NCBI RefSeq assembly: GCF_902167145.1
Contig: NC_050098.1
Location: 15,954,501 to 16,018,500 of the forward strand
Source: Zea mays
Taxonomy: Eukaryota > Streptophyta > Magnoliopsida > Poales > Poaceae
DNA: 64,000 nt
Reading direction: 5' to 3'
Positions within the stretch are counted from its first letter, which is position 1. Every line of letters begins with the position of its first letter. The notes under the pieces were generated by a model. It was not told where the DNA came from. It made no database searches and was given only the letters and a program-made list of their open reading frames with translations. The translations under genes and the position numbers were made by a program. Positions 34,714 through 46,713 of this stretch are shown here, one piece after another.

Positions 34714-37281
34714 CGTACCCAAACATAAGTCTTGGAGCCCTTGTGTTTGCTCCCAACATATTTGACAACTATTTTGCCTGATTTGTTAGTGAGCACATAA
34801 GAAGCATCAAAAGTCTTGAATGAAATATTATAATCATTTGATGCAATATGAGTTTTCTTTTTAGGCATTTTAACATGGGTAGAATGCCTAGAGCTAGATG
34901 CCTCATTCTTGAACATAAAAGCATGATGTAAAACAGAATGAGTCGTCCTAGCATGAATTCTCCTAATCTTATGCTCAGGATAACCAACAAGATATAAAAT
35001 ATAACCCTCGTTATCCTGAGCTATGGGAGCCTTGCTCTTAACAAAATTAGACAATCTTTTGGGTGCATTAAGCTTGACATTGCTTCCCTGTTGGAAACCA
35101 ATGCCATCCTTAATGCCAGGGCGTCTCCCATTATAGAGCATGCTTCTAGCAAATTTAAATTTTTCATTTTCTATCTCATGCTCATTAATTTTACTGGTTA
35201 GTTGTGCTATATGATCATTTTGTTGTTTAATTAAGGCTAGGTGATCATGAATAGCATCAACATTAATGTCTCTACATCTAGTACAAATAGTAACATGATC
35301 AACACTAGATGTAGATGGTTTGCAAGCATTTAATTCATTAATCTCAGCATGTAACATGACATTCTCATTTCTAAGATTGGAAATAGAAATACTGCAAATA
35401 TTCAAATTTTTAGCCTTTGAAATTAAACTAGCATTTCCATTTCTAAGGCTAGAAATTGATTCATTCAATTTATCAATCTTAGCAATTAAACTAGCATTTT
35501 CATTTCTAAGATTGGCAAATGAATCATGGCAAACATTTGATTTCTCAACCTTAGCAATCAAGTTAACATTCTCAGTTCTAAGGTTGGAAATGGTGTCATG
35601 ACAAATGCTAAGCTCCCTAATCAAATTTTCATTTTTCTCTACTTCCTAAGCATAAGCATTCTTTACCTTAGCATGCTTTTTAATTTCCTTAATAAGGAAT
35701 TCCTCTTGGCTATCCAAGAGTCCGTCCTTCTCATGAATAGCTCCTATCAATTGATTTAGTTTTTCTTTTTGTTGCATGTTAATGTTGGCAAAAAGACTAA
35801 GCAAGTTATCTTCATCATCGCTAGAACTACCCTCATCACTAGATTTAGTATACTTGTGGGTGGTTCTAGCTTGTACCTTCTTTTTCTTGTCGTCCTTTGC
35901 CATGAGGCACTTGTGGCCAACGTTTGGGAAGAGAAGTCCCTTGTTGACGGCGTCCTCGTCGGAGGATGAGTCGGTGGAGCTCATGTCGGAGTCCCATTCC
36001 CGACACACATGGGCATCGCCGCCCTTCCTCTTGTAGTACTTCTTCTTTTCCTTCCTCTTTTCCCTCTTGTTGTCGCCCCTGTCACTGTCACTAGACATAG
36101 GACATTTTGCAATGAAATGATCGGGCTTACCACACTTGTAGCACACCCTCTTGGAGCGGGGTTTGTAGTCCTTCCCCCTCCTTTGCTTGAGGATTTGGCG
36201 AAAACTCTTTATGATGAGCGCCATTTCCTCGTTGTCGAGCTTGGAGGCGTCGATAGGGAGCCTACTTGATGTAGACTCTTCTTTCTTCTCCTCCGTCGCT
36301 TTGAATGCGACGGGTTGCACCTCAGGTGTGGAGGTGCTGCCTTGCTCCAAGTTAATGATATGTTTGGAGCCTTTGATCATCAATTCAAATCTCACAAACT
36401 TTCCTATTACTTCCTCGGGAGACATTAGCTTATATCTAGGATCACCACGAATTAATTGAACTTGTGTAGGATTACGAAAAACGAGTGATCTTAGAATAAC
36501 CTTAACCATGTCATGGTCATCCCATTTGGTGCTCCCAAGGTTGCACACTTGGTTGACCAAGGTCTTGAGTCGGTTGTACATCGCTTGTGGCTCCTCTCCT
36601 TGGTTGAGGATGAATCGACCGAGCTCCCCCTCAATTGTCTCCTGCTTGGTGATCTTGGTCACCTCATCCCCTTCGTGTGCGGTCTTTAGTACATCCTAAA
36701 TCTCTTTGGCACTTTTTAGCCCTTGCACCTTATTATACTCCTCTCGACATAGAGATGTGAGGAGTATAGTGGTGGCTTGGGAGTCAAAGTGCCGGATTTG
36801 GGCGACCTCATTCGAATCATATCCTTTGTCCCCCACGGATGGTACCTGCGCTCCAAACTCAACAATGTCCCAAATGCTAGCGTGGAGTGAGGTTAGATGA
36901 TGCCTCATTTTATCACTCCACATACAATAATCTTCACCGTCAAAAAACCGGTGGTTTGTCCAATGGGACAGAAAGTAAAGGAGTGCGTTTGGAAATGCGG
37001 GGATAGCGTAGGGGGATCTTACTAAACTTTTTGCGCTCATGGCGCTTAGAAGTGACGGACGGCGCGTCAGAGCCAGAGGTGGAGGGTGACGAAGAGCCGG
37101 TCTCGTAGTAGACCACTTTCTTCATCTTCTTCTTCTTCTTGTCACCTCTCTGTTGTGACTTGATGGAGGAAGAGGATTCCTCCTAGTGCTTGTGGCCGGA
37201 CTCCCTCGAATGAGTTCTTCCCGAGCCTGCGGACTTGTCACCGTCGGTCACGATCTCCCTCTTGGCGTGATCTCCCGACAT
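34714..37281 (-). pseudogene. gag of element E, truncated and broken
   Basis: Closely similar to the gag of D: charged Ser/Lys-rich N-terminus, a GKPP/FDGEDY-like region, a CCHC zinc knuckle near 36150 (CYKCGKPDHFIAKC) and coiled coils. Lesions seen on the minus strand: TAG near 37180, a frameshift at a T/A run near 36945, TAG near 36697 in place of a tryptophan codon, and TAG near 35646. The C-terminal end is cut off at about 34714. Confidence 0.85.
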
Positions 37282-37314
37282 CACTTCGAGTGGTTAGACT
37301 CTAATGAAGTACCG

Positions 37315-37327
37315 GGCTCTGATACCA
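37315..37327 (-). other. Primer binding site of E
   Basis: On the minus strand this reads TGGTATCAGAGCC, the canonical initiator methionine tRNA complement. Confidence 0.88.
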
Positions 37328-37329
37328 AT

Positions 37330-38558
37330 TGAAAGTCGCCTAGAGGGGGGTGGATAGGCGGAGTCTGAAATTTACAAACTTAAGCACACACTACAAGCCG
37401 GGGTTAGCGTTAGAATTAAATCCGAGTCCGAAAGAGAGGGAAAACAAGTTAACCAAGAAATAAAGCGAATGAACACGGTGATTTGTTTTACCGAGGTTCG
37501 GTTCCAAAGAACCTAGTCCCCGTTGAGGTGGTCACAAAGACCGGGTCTCTTTCAACCCTTTCCCTCTCTCAAACGGTCACTTAGACCAAGTGAGCTTTCT
37601 CCTTAATCAAACGAGTCACTTAGACCCTACAAGGACCACCACACACGTGGTGAGCTCTTGCTTTGATTACAAGTCACTTGAGAATAAGAATGGGAGAAGA
37701 AGAAAGCATGATTGCAAAAGCCAAGCGAAAAGAGCGACAAATAACACACAGATCACTCTCTCTCAAGTCACTAATCACTAATGATCACTTGTCTCAATTG
37801 TGGAACTTGGAGAGATTGGAAGCTTTGATTGTGTCTTTGAATGGATTGCTAGCTCTTGTATTGAATGTGAAGGATTGGAGTGCTTGGGTGAAGTGAATGG
37901 AGGTGGTTGGGGTTGTATTTATAGCCCTCAACCACTTCCTAGCTGTTGCTCCTTTTCTGCCAACCGCGGACGGTCCGCGCCCCTGGTCTGGACGGTCCGC
38001 CCCTGCACATCAACGGCTGAAATCGCAACGGTCAGCAGTAACGTCTATATCAACGACTACTATGCATTAAATGCGTCGTTAGATGTAATATAAAGCAGTC
38101 GCGGACGGTCCGGTCGTGCACCCTGGACGGTCCGCGAGGACGCTAAAATACATTTTATCGAACCCGTCACCTTCGGGTTTTTCTAGTTTTCACCGACCGG
38201 ATGGTCCACGCCTGAGGTCGGACGGTCCGCGCTTGGTCTCAAACGGTGCTCGCTTCTCCGTCGAACGGTCCGTAGTGTAGTCTTGTGTTTTTGCAGTGTT
38301 CCTGTCCGAGGGTCACCTTGGTGCCACGGACGGTCCGCCACAAGGGCTCGGACGGTCTGCGCGTAGATGTTTTTTCCCAAAAACTTCTCCTGTCCGGAAT
38401 AATCTACGGTATTCCGGACAGTCGACTTAGAATGGTTGTAGATGAACTTATGCACCTGTGAAATGATCAACTGGGCAAACTGGTTAGTCCACAAGATTTG
38501 TGATGGTCGTCAAACACCAAAAACGATTATAGGAAATGTTGAGACTATTTCCCTTTCA
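37330..38558 (-). repeat. 5' LTR of element E (1229 bp)
   Basis: On the minus strand it starts TGAAAGGGAAATAGTC and ends CTAGGCGACTTTCA. Its palindromes are of the form GCGGACCGTCCGC rather than CACCGGACTGTCCGGTG. A TATAAATA box lies at 37916-37923 (minus strand). Confidence 0.88.
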
Positions 38559-39104
38559 CTAATATCGTACAACGAGTGTCATGTATAGTATTTATCAGTG
38601 GCGGGTGCATGAATGGATCAAAGGAGGTGCTCCTAAGGGAATGCTAAAATTTTTAAAACTAAACTAAATGATATATCGATGTTTAATGTGACAAAGTAAT
38701 AAGTATAATTCAAATCTTTAAAAAAATTAGACTAAATAAGTAGGTACGAAATCTATAAATACAATACTCAATATATGTCGTTCATGAGTAACAGTTGCGA
38801 GGCAAATTTATCTTTCAGAATCTTATGCCTTGAAAAACACTTCAAAACCTTGTGTTGGTCGTCTGCAGCTGGTGCCTTTGGGCATGCACAACCTTATTTA
38901 TTGTGGAGTCTCTTGATGATTCTCTAAGGGGTTATTTGAAAAAAAATACAAGAGACGGGCTCTTCACGAATAGTCTATCTCTATACGAGTCTCTATACAT
39001 ATTGTCTCTTAACTGCATTTATGCTCTAGAGGCTTGGGATTGTATCATACAATTTCTTAGTTGTCTTTTATACCTAGAAAACCATTCAAGGGTCTCAGGG
39101 TTGT
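38559..39104. other. Unassigned AT-rich sequence
   Basis: I see no element ends, repeats or coding similarity here. The open frame at 38852-39367 only becomes recognisable (LINE reverse transcriptase) after about 39105. Confidence 0.5.
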
Positions 39105-41258
39105 ACATGCCCTTACATGAGACGATACATGAACTTCATAGAAAGAAGGAGAGTGGTGTAATTTCTAAAATTGATTTTGAAAAGGCTTATGATAAGGTGA
39201 AGTGGTCCTTTGTCCTTCAAACTCTACATATGAAAGGTTTTTCTAGTACGTGGTGTTCATGGATTAGTTCCATCATGATAGGGGGCCACATTGGCATTAA
39301 AGGGAATGATCATACTAGTGCTAATTTTCAAACTAAAAAGGGTTTAAGGCAAGGCGATCCGTTGTGACCTATTTTTTTAACATTGTGGTTGATATGATTG
39401 GAATCCTAATTAAAAGAGAAAAGGTGGCAGGGCAAGTTGGAGGCTTGGTGTATAATTTAGTGGAAGATGGAATGTCTATTCTGTAATACGCAGACAACAC
39501 TTTTGTTTCTGGAGCATGATTTGGAGAAAGCCAAAAATTTGAAAGTACTCCTCCTTGATTTTGAGCATACTTCGGGCCTTAAAATTAACTATCACAAAAG
39601 TGAGTTATTTTACTTTCGTCAAGCTGCCAAAGAGGAGGAACACTGTCATCTTTTGTTAGGCTACAAAAAGGGTAATATCCGTTCAAATATTTAGGGATTC
39701 CAATGCATTATCGAAAGTTAAGGAATAGTGATTGGAAAATAATAGAGACGAAATTCGAGAAGAAACTAAGTGGTTGGAAGGGAAAACTAATGTATGTGGG
39801 GGCCCGACTAGTTCTAATAGACTTATTGCTTACAAGCTTAGTAATGTTTATGTGTTCCTTCTTTGAATTACCTAGAGGGGTTCTCAATAGAATTAATTAC
39901 TTTCGTTCTAGGTTCTTTTGGCAAGGTGATAATCATAAGAAATATAGACTTGCCATATGGGACATCCTATGCTAGCCTAAGGATCAAGGAGGGTTAGGAA
40001 TTAAGAACATAGAGTTTCAAAATAAATGTTTACTAAGCAAATGCCTTTTTTTAAATTGCTTAACGAGGATGGCTTATGGCAGTAGTTGTTACGTAAAAAG
40101 TGTCTATATCTGTCTAAAGTGTCGCATAAACCTAGGGATTTACACTTCTGGTCGAGGTTGATGATGGTGAAGGATACATTTTTAAGCCTAGGAAAGTTCA
40201 TCCTAAGAAATGGGGAACATATTAGGTTCTAGGAAGATAAATGGCTAGGAAATCATTCGTTTATGTCTCAATATCTGAGTCTATACCAGATTGTGAGACA
40301 GAGAAGTTCCACAGTTGCTACGGTTTTGGGATCAGTTCCTTTAAATATATCTTTCTGTAGGGCTTTAGTTAGACCCAACCTTATCTTGTGGCATAATCTT
40401 GTGGCGCGTATAATGCATGTTCATTTACGGGCTGAAAATGATATTTTAAATGGGACTTAAATTCTTCTAGGTGTTTTACAGTTCAATCTATGTATAGGTC
40501 TCTTATAAATAATGGGATTGTGTTTCACCAAAAGTTAATATAAAAATTAAAAATACCTCTTATGATTAAAATTTTTATATGGTTTTTATTTAAAGGAGTG
40601 GTGCTGACAAAGGACAATCTAGCAAAGTGCAATTGGCATGGTAACAAAAAATGTGTTTTCTGTAATTCGGATGAATCCATTCATCATTTATTTTTTACTG
40701 CCATTTTGCTCATCGCATGCGGCGATTGTTTTCTATTTGCTTTGGTTTGACGTGCCCAAGATCTGTTGGACATGTCTTTGGAAGCTGGTTGTTGGGGTGG
40801 ATTTAAAGACTAAGAATCTTGTTATTATAGGTGTTTTAGCTCTGTGCTAGGTTATTTAGATAAGTAGGAATAACTTAGTATTTGATAATGTCCATATGAT
40901 GACTTATTTGCACGTTCTGTTCAGAGGTACGTATTGGCTCAGACTCTGGCCGCAGCTCCAAAAAAAGTGAAGACACAACTGATTTAATAAGAAACGATTG
41001 TCGACATCTCAAGAAAGTGGCTATGCAGTTTTTTGCTTTTCATGGCTGGAGATATACAAACAGGATTGTGTTGTAATGGTTCCTTACTTTTAGTTGGTAT
41101 TGAGTTTGTGCAGTTTGGGGGATTTTCCTTTATTTCGGCTTGTAGGTTTGTCCCTCCTTTTTGTGAGCGGATGGTTGTGTCATTAGTTTTGTAAAACCTT
41201 GGCCCTAACCTCGAAAGAGATAAAAGCTGGGATTTATTTTTCATTATCCAAAAAAACA
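39105..41258 (+). pseudogene. Decayed LINE (non-LTR retrotransposon) reverse transcriptase fragment
   Basis: Reading frames 39105-39366, 39467-39975, 40263-40460 and 40562-40850 show successive pieces of a plant LINE: HETIHELHRKKESGVISKID, FEKAYDKVKW and KKGLRQGDPL of the RT palm; the active-site box as YADN preceded by a stop (39484-39498) instead of YADD; the thumb region HYRKLRNSDWK and LDFYRSRFFW-like words; and the C-terminal zinc-ribbon region (CVFCNSDESIHHLF) near 40650. The 5' part (endonuclease) is missing. The 3' end at about 41225-41258 has GAGATAAAAGCTGGG and a short A-rich run. At least five frameshifts or stops make it inactive. Confidence 0.8.
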
Positions 41259-41421
41259 TTTCAGATCGTTCGCTGCATTTTTCACTGGTAAAAAATTTAG
41301 GACATGTTTGAAAGCACCCAATTTTGAGGAAACTGTATTATAAAAATTAAGGTTCCACATATACCAGTTTATGACTTAGTTTATAGAAATTAGATTCTCA
41401 GTTTCTTAAAAACCAAGAAGT

Positions 41422-41426
41422 TAACC
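41422..41426. repeat. Target-site duplication of element G, left copy (TAACC)
   Basis: TAACC before the LTR start is repeated at 53808-53812. Confidence 0.9.
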
Positions 41427-44400
41427 TGTAACACCCTGATTTTGGGGTATAAAATTTCTTTCTAATTATCACCCAAAATCATGTGTTACTCTTCCTTTTC
41501 TCACTCTAGGCTTTCTCTCTCTCTCTAGATCCTCTCTCCCTTTTTCCTTTTGATTAGAAATAGCTTAAACTAGTGGAGGTTAATTATTTATTTTTACCAA
41601 AACCTTATGGGTCATGACATGTTGCATCATGCTGAGCTTAAAATATTCTTTGAAGTGTTGCACAAGTTTGAATTTATCTGAATTTGAAACCTAGTTTGAA
41701 TTTGGATTTGAAAAACTCTATAGAAAAAGAAATGGAAAAGGAATTAGAAAATCCAGAGAAAAAGAGAAAGAGAAAGCAGCCTAGTCGGCCCACTAAGCCC
41801 AGCCAGGCCGCGTGCCCGCGCCGCCTGACAGGCGGACCCCACCTGTCAGCGGTAGTTCTCCCTCACGCGCGCCCTCCCTCTCTCGCTCGCTGCCCAGTGG
41901 GGCCGATCTGTCGGCGCTAGTTTCCTTTACCCGCTCGCTCCCTCTGTCTCTCTGTCTCGTGGGCCCGGATCGCCAGCCGCCGAGCCGTTGCCCCGCGCAC
42001 CCCTTTCTTCTCTCTCTACACCGTGGGCCTGCCCTATCAGTTCCGCCCCCTCTGCGCTCGCCGTGGACCAGCGCGTGCGCACTCGCGCACATCGCCGGAT
42101 TTCTCGGCCACGACGCCCGCCCACGCGCCCAGCTCCCTTCTTAGAGCCCCACCAGTGCCCCGCGCACACCCCTCGCCTCATTTCGCACAGCTTCACTCTC
42201 TCTCATGCTCTGCCCACGCCGCCAGCTGCCGCTGGAGACCCACGCCTGCGTTCCCGGACATTCAGCTCGTCGGAGGCCGCTCCAAGCCTCCCCAAGCTCC
42301 GCCCCGAGGTGAGACACTCGTCCCCATGCCCAATTTCCCCTATTGCGCCCTGTGTTCGGCCAATTTCACCTTCGCCGGTGCTCGGCCGCGGCGGTCTGCC
42401 GTGATCGCGCGTTGGACGACCGATTTAGCCCGGTCTAGTTCACCGGAGTAGGTCCCTGTGTTACCCCTGCCTCTGCTGAAGTTAGCCAAGGCCTTAGCGC
42501 GCCTTAAGCCCCCTCCTCGTGGCCGGAATGGCTCACAGGAGTTCCTCCGGTCCGCCCGAGGTTTTCTAACCACCGTTCTCCCCTCTCTGCCCGTGGATTC
42601 ATGGCCCTTTCCCCGCCATCGAGTTCGTCGTGGCACCCTCTTCCTATCTGCCCAACTCCGGCGACCCCGGAGCCACCCTAGCCCGCGCCAGCCTCAACTT
42701 TGGCGACCTCACCTCCGCGGAGAGGAACAGCGCCGCCCGCAGCCGTCCGCCCCTAGTCTGATCCCCTCCGTCCGATTTAGATCGCACAGCCCGGACCGCG
42801 GGTACCACTTCGCGCACGCGCGCCTGACGCCCTGGCCCGCCTGTCAGCGCCGCCCGCAACCGTCCGTCCCCCTGGTCTGATCCCTTCCGTTCGATTCAGA
42901 TCGCACGGCCCGGACCGCGGGTACCGCTTCGCGCACGCGCGCCTGACGCCCTGGCCCGCCTGTCAGCGCCCTAACCCCCTGGCGCTGGGCCCGCTGGGTC
43001 AGCGCGCTCTCCCCCTCTGTCGCTGGCACTCCCTGGCCCGCATGTCAACCGTTGGTTTTAGATCTGACGGTTAGATTCACCTGATACCCCTTCGCGCGGT
43101 AGTTTTCTTAAAGAGACCCTCAGTTTATTGGAAATCAACTCGTCGCCCCTGGTTTTTGCGTGCAGGCCCCTGTAATCTTGCAGATTTAGCCCTGGACTTT
43201 TAAATATTCACAGAATTAGCCCTAAATTCATATTTTGAATTCCCAAACTTGTTTATTTCATAACTTTTGCATATGAACTCCAAATTTAGTGACTCAAATT
43301 GCAAAATGTTCATAAAATTATTCTATGTTTAAATAAAATAGGTTCACTTAATGACCGCACACTCTAATTTTTAGGATTGAATATGAACTAATGTAGATGC
43401 ATTTCTATTTATGCAATAAAATAAATAAAAGGAAAACCTTAGAGATTTAAACTTGTTTAAGCTTGTGAGATTAATAATATGTATTACTTAAGTTCATCCC
43501 TGTTCTAAATTTTAGGTCACAATAAAATAAATTATTCTATGTTTATGCACTTGTAAGTAACACTTAGGGAAATAATAATCTATTTCCAAATAAAGTTAAT
43601 GTATATTATAGTTTATGATTATACTTTGAATTCATTATCCCTTATGTAGTATTGTGTCCTTTTAAGATGTGTTCCAATGTTTGTACATGTTTGGTGTGGT
43701 GTTCATTTGTACTTTCCAAATGTATTGAATGCATGCTCGCTTTATTTAGACAACGAGCAGTCCGAGGTTCCTGAGTGTGTTGTTGGAGACCTCCCTGAGC
43801 AACCACCTGGTGAAGGCAAGTGTCCTCTAACCCATTATGTCCTATATACTTTATGATTCACTGTCCCGCATTACTTTATGAAACCTAAGGATTGACTAGT
43901 CTGTATTCACTTATCCTTGTTTACCTTTTGGGTTATCATGGTTAGCATGTTCCTATAGCCTTAACTTAATCAATGAACATGATGTGAACATTTATGATAC
44001 GACGTTGTTATCCTGATTCCTGGATGATCTTGTGATACCTTAGGGGGCTTAGGCCTTTTTCCTGAGTACCTCTCCGTAAGGACCTGTTCGTGGAGTGACC
44101 ACCCGGGATAACAGTACAACCATGAGGGTGGAATGGGACGCCCTTAGCTGATTTATTAGATGAACCTGGGGGTGTAGTTGGCTTTGCCGAATGGCCGTCA
44201 ATGGGGGCCGGGGCGTAGTGCTCGCTCTGCTAAGGTTGGGGTGCAAAGGTTCTTTCGATTTGGTTTTGTTAGTCACCCACATTGGGGAGGTGTACTGCAT
44301 TTGTACGACTAGCGAAACCTAACGAGCAACTATGCACCAGGGGAGTCTTTGTAAAGGCTACGTAGTGTATCCCTGGTCATTCACCTTGGTAGTGAAGATC

Positions 44401-45100
44401 GGGTCTGTACAACCCAGGCTAGAAAGGGATCACGACTTGTGGGTAAAGTGTACAACCTCTGCAGAGTGTTAAAAACTGGTATATCAGTCGAGCTCACGGT
44501 TAAGAGCAGCCTTGGGATCCTCTTTGATTAGAAGAACTTTGGATACTATTATGTTGATGATTAACAATGATGTTATAAAATCTGATCTCTGGTATTTCCT
44601 CTTTTGAGGAGGTACTTCTGGGTAATAACTGGGTTTACTAAAACTTGGCTCTACTAATAATAATAAATACTTGACCAACTAAAAGCAACTGCTTGACCTC
44701 AACTCCATATATAGCTAGTCCACTTTAGCCAAACGGGACATTTGCTGAGTACATTGATGTGTACTCACCCTTGCTTTACCAACCACCCCACCCTGGGTTG
44801 TCCCCAGTGTACCCGATGCTCAGGAGGTGATGCTGGCAACATGGATGACTTCGAGGAGTTCTAGGAATATGACAAGTTCTAGTTCTTTCTAAGTGGCAAA
44901 CCCCCAGTCAGTTGCCTATGTAGGCTTAGCATCTATGTTTCGTATTTCTGCACTTTGATAATTATGATTGAACAATGGTTATGTAATAGACTCTGTGGAT
45001 GTCTTGGACATCTTAATGTAATTAAGTACCTTTCCGCTATTTATTTCGAGCATTGTGTGATGGTTCGCATTCAGTTTGCCTTCCAAAACCGGGTGTGACA
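41427..45100 (+). repeat. 5' LTR of element G (3674 bp)
   Basis: It starts TGTAACACCCTGATTTTGGG and ends GGTGTGACA before the primer site. Internal layout: a CT-rich stretch, a very GC-rich block (about 41780-43060), an AT-rich block (43190-43740), then moderately GC-rich sequence. It lacks about 53 bases present in the 3' copy at about 53712-53767, flanked by short ATG repeats. Confidence 0.92.
43750..44882 (+). pseudogene. LTR-internal acidic reading frame, 5' LTR copy of G (one stop)
   Basis: First segment 43750-43815 follows the acceptor CGCTTTATTTAG and ends GAAG before GCAAGT, a perfect GC-type donor. The second segment starts at 44824 after CGATGCTCAG. The frame is continuous except for TAG at 44862-44864, where the 3' LTR has CAG, and ends at TAG 44880-44882. 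Confidence 0.4.
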
Positions 45101-45104
45101 TAAG

Positions 45105-45117
45105 TGGTATCAAAGCC
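45105..45117 (+). other. Primer binding site of G
   Basis: TGGTATCAAAGCC begins five bases after the LTR end and fits the initiator methionine tRNA complement. Confidence 0.85.
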
Positions 45118-45337
45118 TTGTTGACTGTAGGACCGCTAACCTAGACTAGAATGGTCGACCTAAGGACTATAGACCCCTACTCTTACCTTGACCTTAGAGT
45201 TCTTTCAAAAGTTGGTCATCTCGATCAACTCTATGTTATTTACTCATCTCAAAAAAGTTTTTTCTCACTTTTCTATCAGTTTACTTTCTGGTCTCCTAGT
45301 TCTACTCTTACTCTTGTGCTTACGATATCTTTTGTAG

Positions 45338-46361
45338 ATGGCCCGTATTAGGTGCACTGCACGTAAGTCTATGATCCCCTTTTTCCTTCCCGCCTGGCGG
45401 AGCGTCCACTTTGTCGCACGGTGCTAGGTCAGTCCGGCCACTAGGAGAGACTGCATCGTCGCCTACACAACGAGCTAGAGCGCCGACGCCAGGAGCAGGA
45501 GCAAGAGCAGCAGGACTCTTCCCCCTCGCCTCAGCAGGAGGTGGAGTCTAACAGGCCGCCTTCCCCTGCACCTCAGCCAGAGAAGCCCCCTGCACCACCT
45601 CAGGGCATCTCGGTTGCTGGAGGAGACCCTGACAGAGACGGAGACAACAATGACGCCGGTGACAGTTCGAGCCACGACACGGAGCTTTCGGAGGAGCCGG
45701 AGCCGGAGGGATGGATCGCTAGACCCATCACTCGTGACGCCGCTCGCGGGTGTCACTTCCACGATGCTCTCGATACCCTGCTGCGTCGGGCCTTCGACCA
45801 ACACACATGGTCTATCGAGTATCGTTGTGTAGTCTACCAGCATCGTTGCGGGCTATACCCGGACCAGTGGGAGGCTACTTGCTTGGTGCGCCATCTGGAC
45901 GATGACCTCTAGGGCACAGAAGCCTTCTCAGAGCACTATTCTATTACTAAGAGGGATACTGCCGAGGTAGCCATGCAAGATGCAGCATGACGGACACTTT
46001 CTCAGTATTGCTCGTTGTTCAGCAGGGTAGCTGATGGCCTCGACCTGAAGTACTACCCTCGCTGTTCGACCGACAGTGCTGGTGGTGTGATTGCCTCGCC
46101 AGTTGGTGAGGGCAAACCAGGCTGAACAACATGGTCAACTTGGCTGCCGTGCTCAACACAGAGTTGGACCACGCCCTCGACGAGTTGGGCAAGGTTCGGG
46201 CGGAGGTTGTGGAATTGCATGCTGAGTGCGCAGCATGCCACTATCTGGATGGTGGTTCTCCCGCCCGTGTCGGGATTCAGCACCCTTACCGTTCACCGCC
46301 CTGTGGTCGCTTCGACTATGGTACCCCAGACTGCAGGACCCGGATAGATTTGGATCCTTAG
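45338..46361 (+). pseudogene. ORF0 of element G: decayed extra frame upstream of gag
   Basis: ATG 45338 follows TATCTTTTGTAG and starts a short frame (MARIRCTARKS). After frameshifts, coding-like pieces continue at 45541-45912 (Pro/Asp/Glu-rich, then YRCVVYQHRCGLYPDQWEAT) and about 45913-46110 (YSITKRDTAEVAMQDA), with a helical piece at 46131-46361 (LNTELDHALDELGKVRAEVV). The spacing of Y-H, DT-E-A and C residues and the helical C-terminus parallel ORF0 of element C. A GTAAGT splice-donor word sits at 45363. Function unknown. Confidence 0.55.
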
Positions 46362-46713
46362 ATCGATAGAGTTGGAGTTTGTAATAATTCTTAGTTCAGT
46401 GTCTCAGTCTAGTCAGTCTAGTTAGAGTTAGTTTGCTTATTTTATGTTGGATGCTTGTTATGATGGACATGTACTGAAGTTGGATCTTTGTAATGATTGT
46501 CACCAAGCTGTGTGTATCCCCTGCAACTTGGTGTAGTTATTAATAAAGTCAGTTATTTAGTTGGGTAATCCATTTGTTTCCACTTTCTTCTTTATCTGAG
46601 AAGCTGCCAGTGAAGTTGGTCAACTGTTCAGTTCTATGAAGATCTTCTATACATATTTTCTTATGCTGAAAGACTGCAGAGTCAGATTTGATATATCTGT
46701 GTGATTTCTACAG

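Larger units (their letters stand above)
34714..38558 (-). mobile_element. Element E: truncated Sirevirus (5' LTR and gag only), minus strand
   Basis: Read on the minus strand: LTR 38558 to 37330, primer site, gag from ATG 37281 to a break at about 34714, just before the gag C-terminus. Nothing of pol or the 3' LTR is present. The LTR start (TGAAAGGGAAATAGTCTCAAC) matches that of element F at 62916, so E and F belong to one family distinct from A and D. Confidence 0.88.

Noticed and set aside
38852..39367. A 171-codon frame that might be read as a host gene
   Set aside because: Only its second half is coding-like and that half is LINE reverse transcriptase; the first half is unassigned AT-rich sequence.
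41684..43030. Long Pro/Arg/Ser-rich open frames in the GC-rich block of G's LTRs (also 50338-51625)
   Set aside because: High GC content alone leaves all frames open. The two LTR copies differ by frameshifting indels and no frame is consistently preserved.
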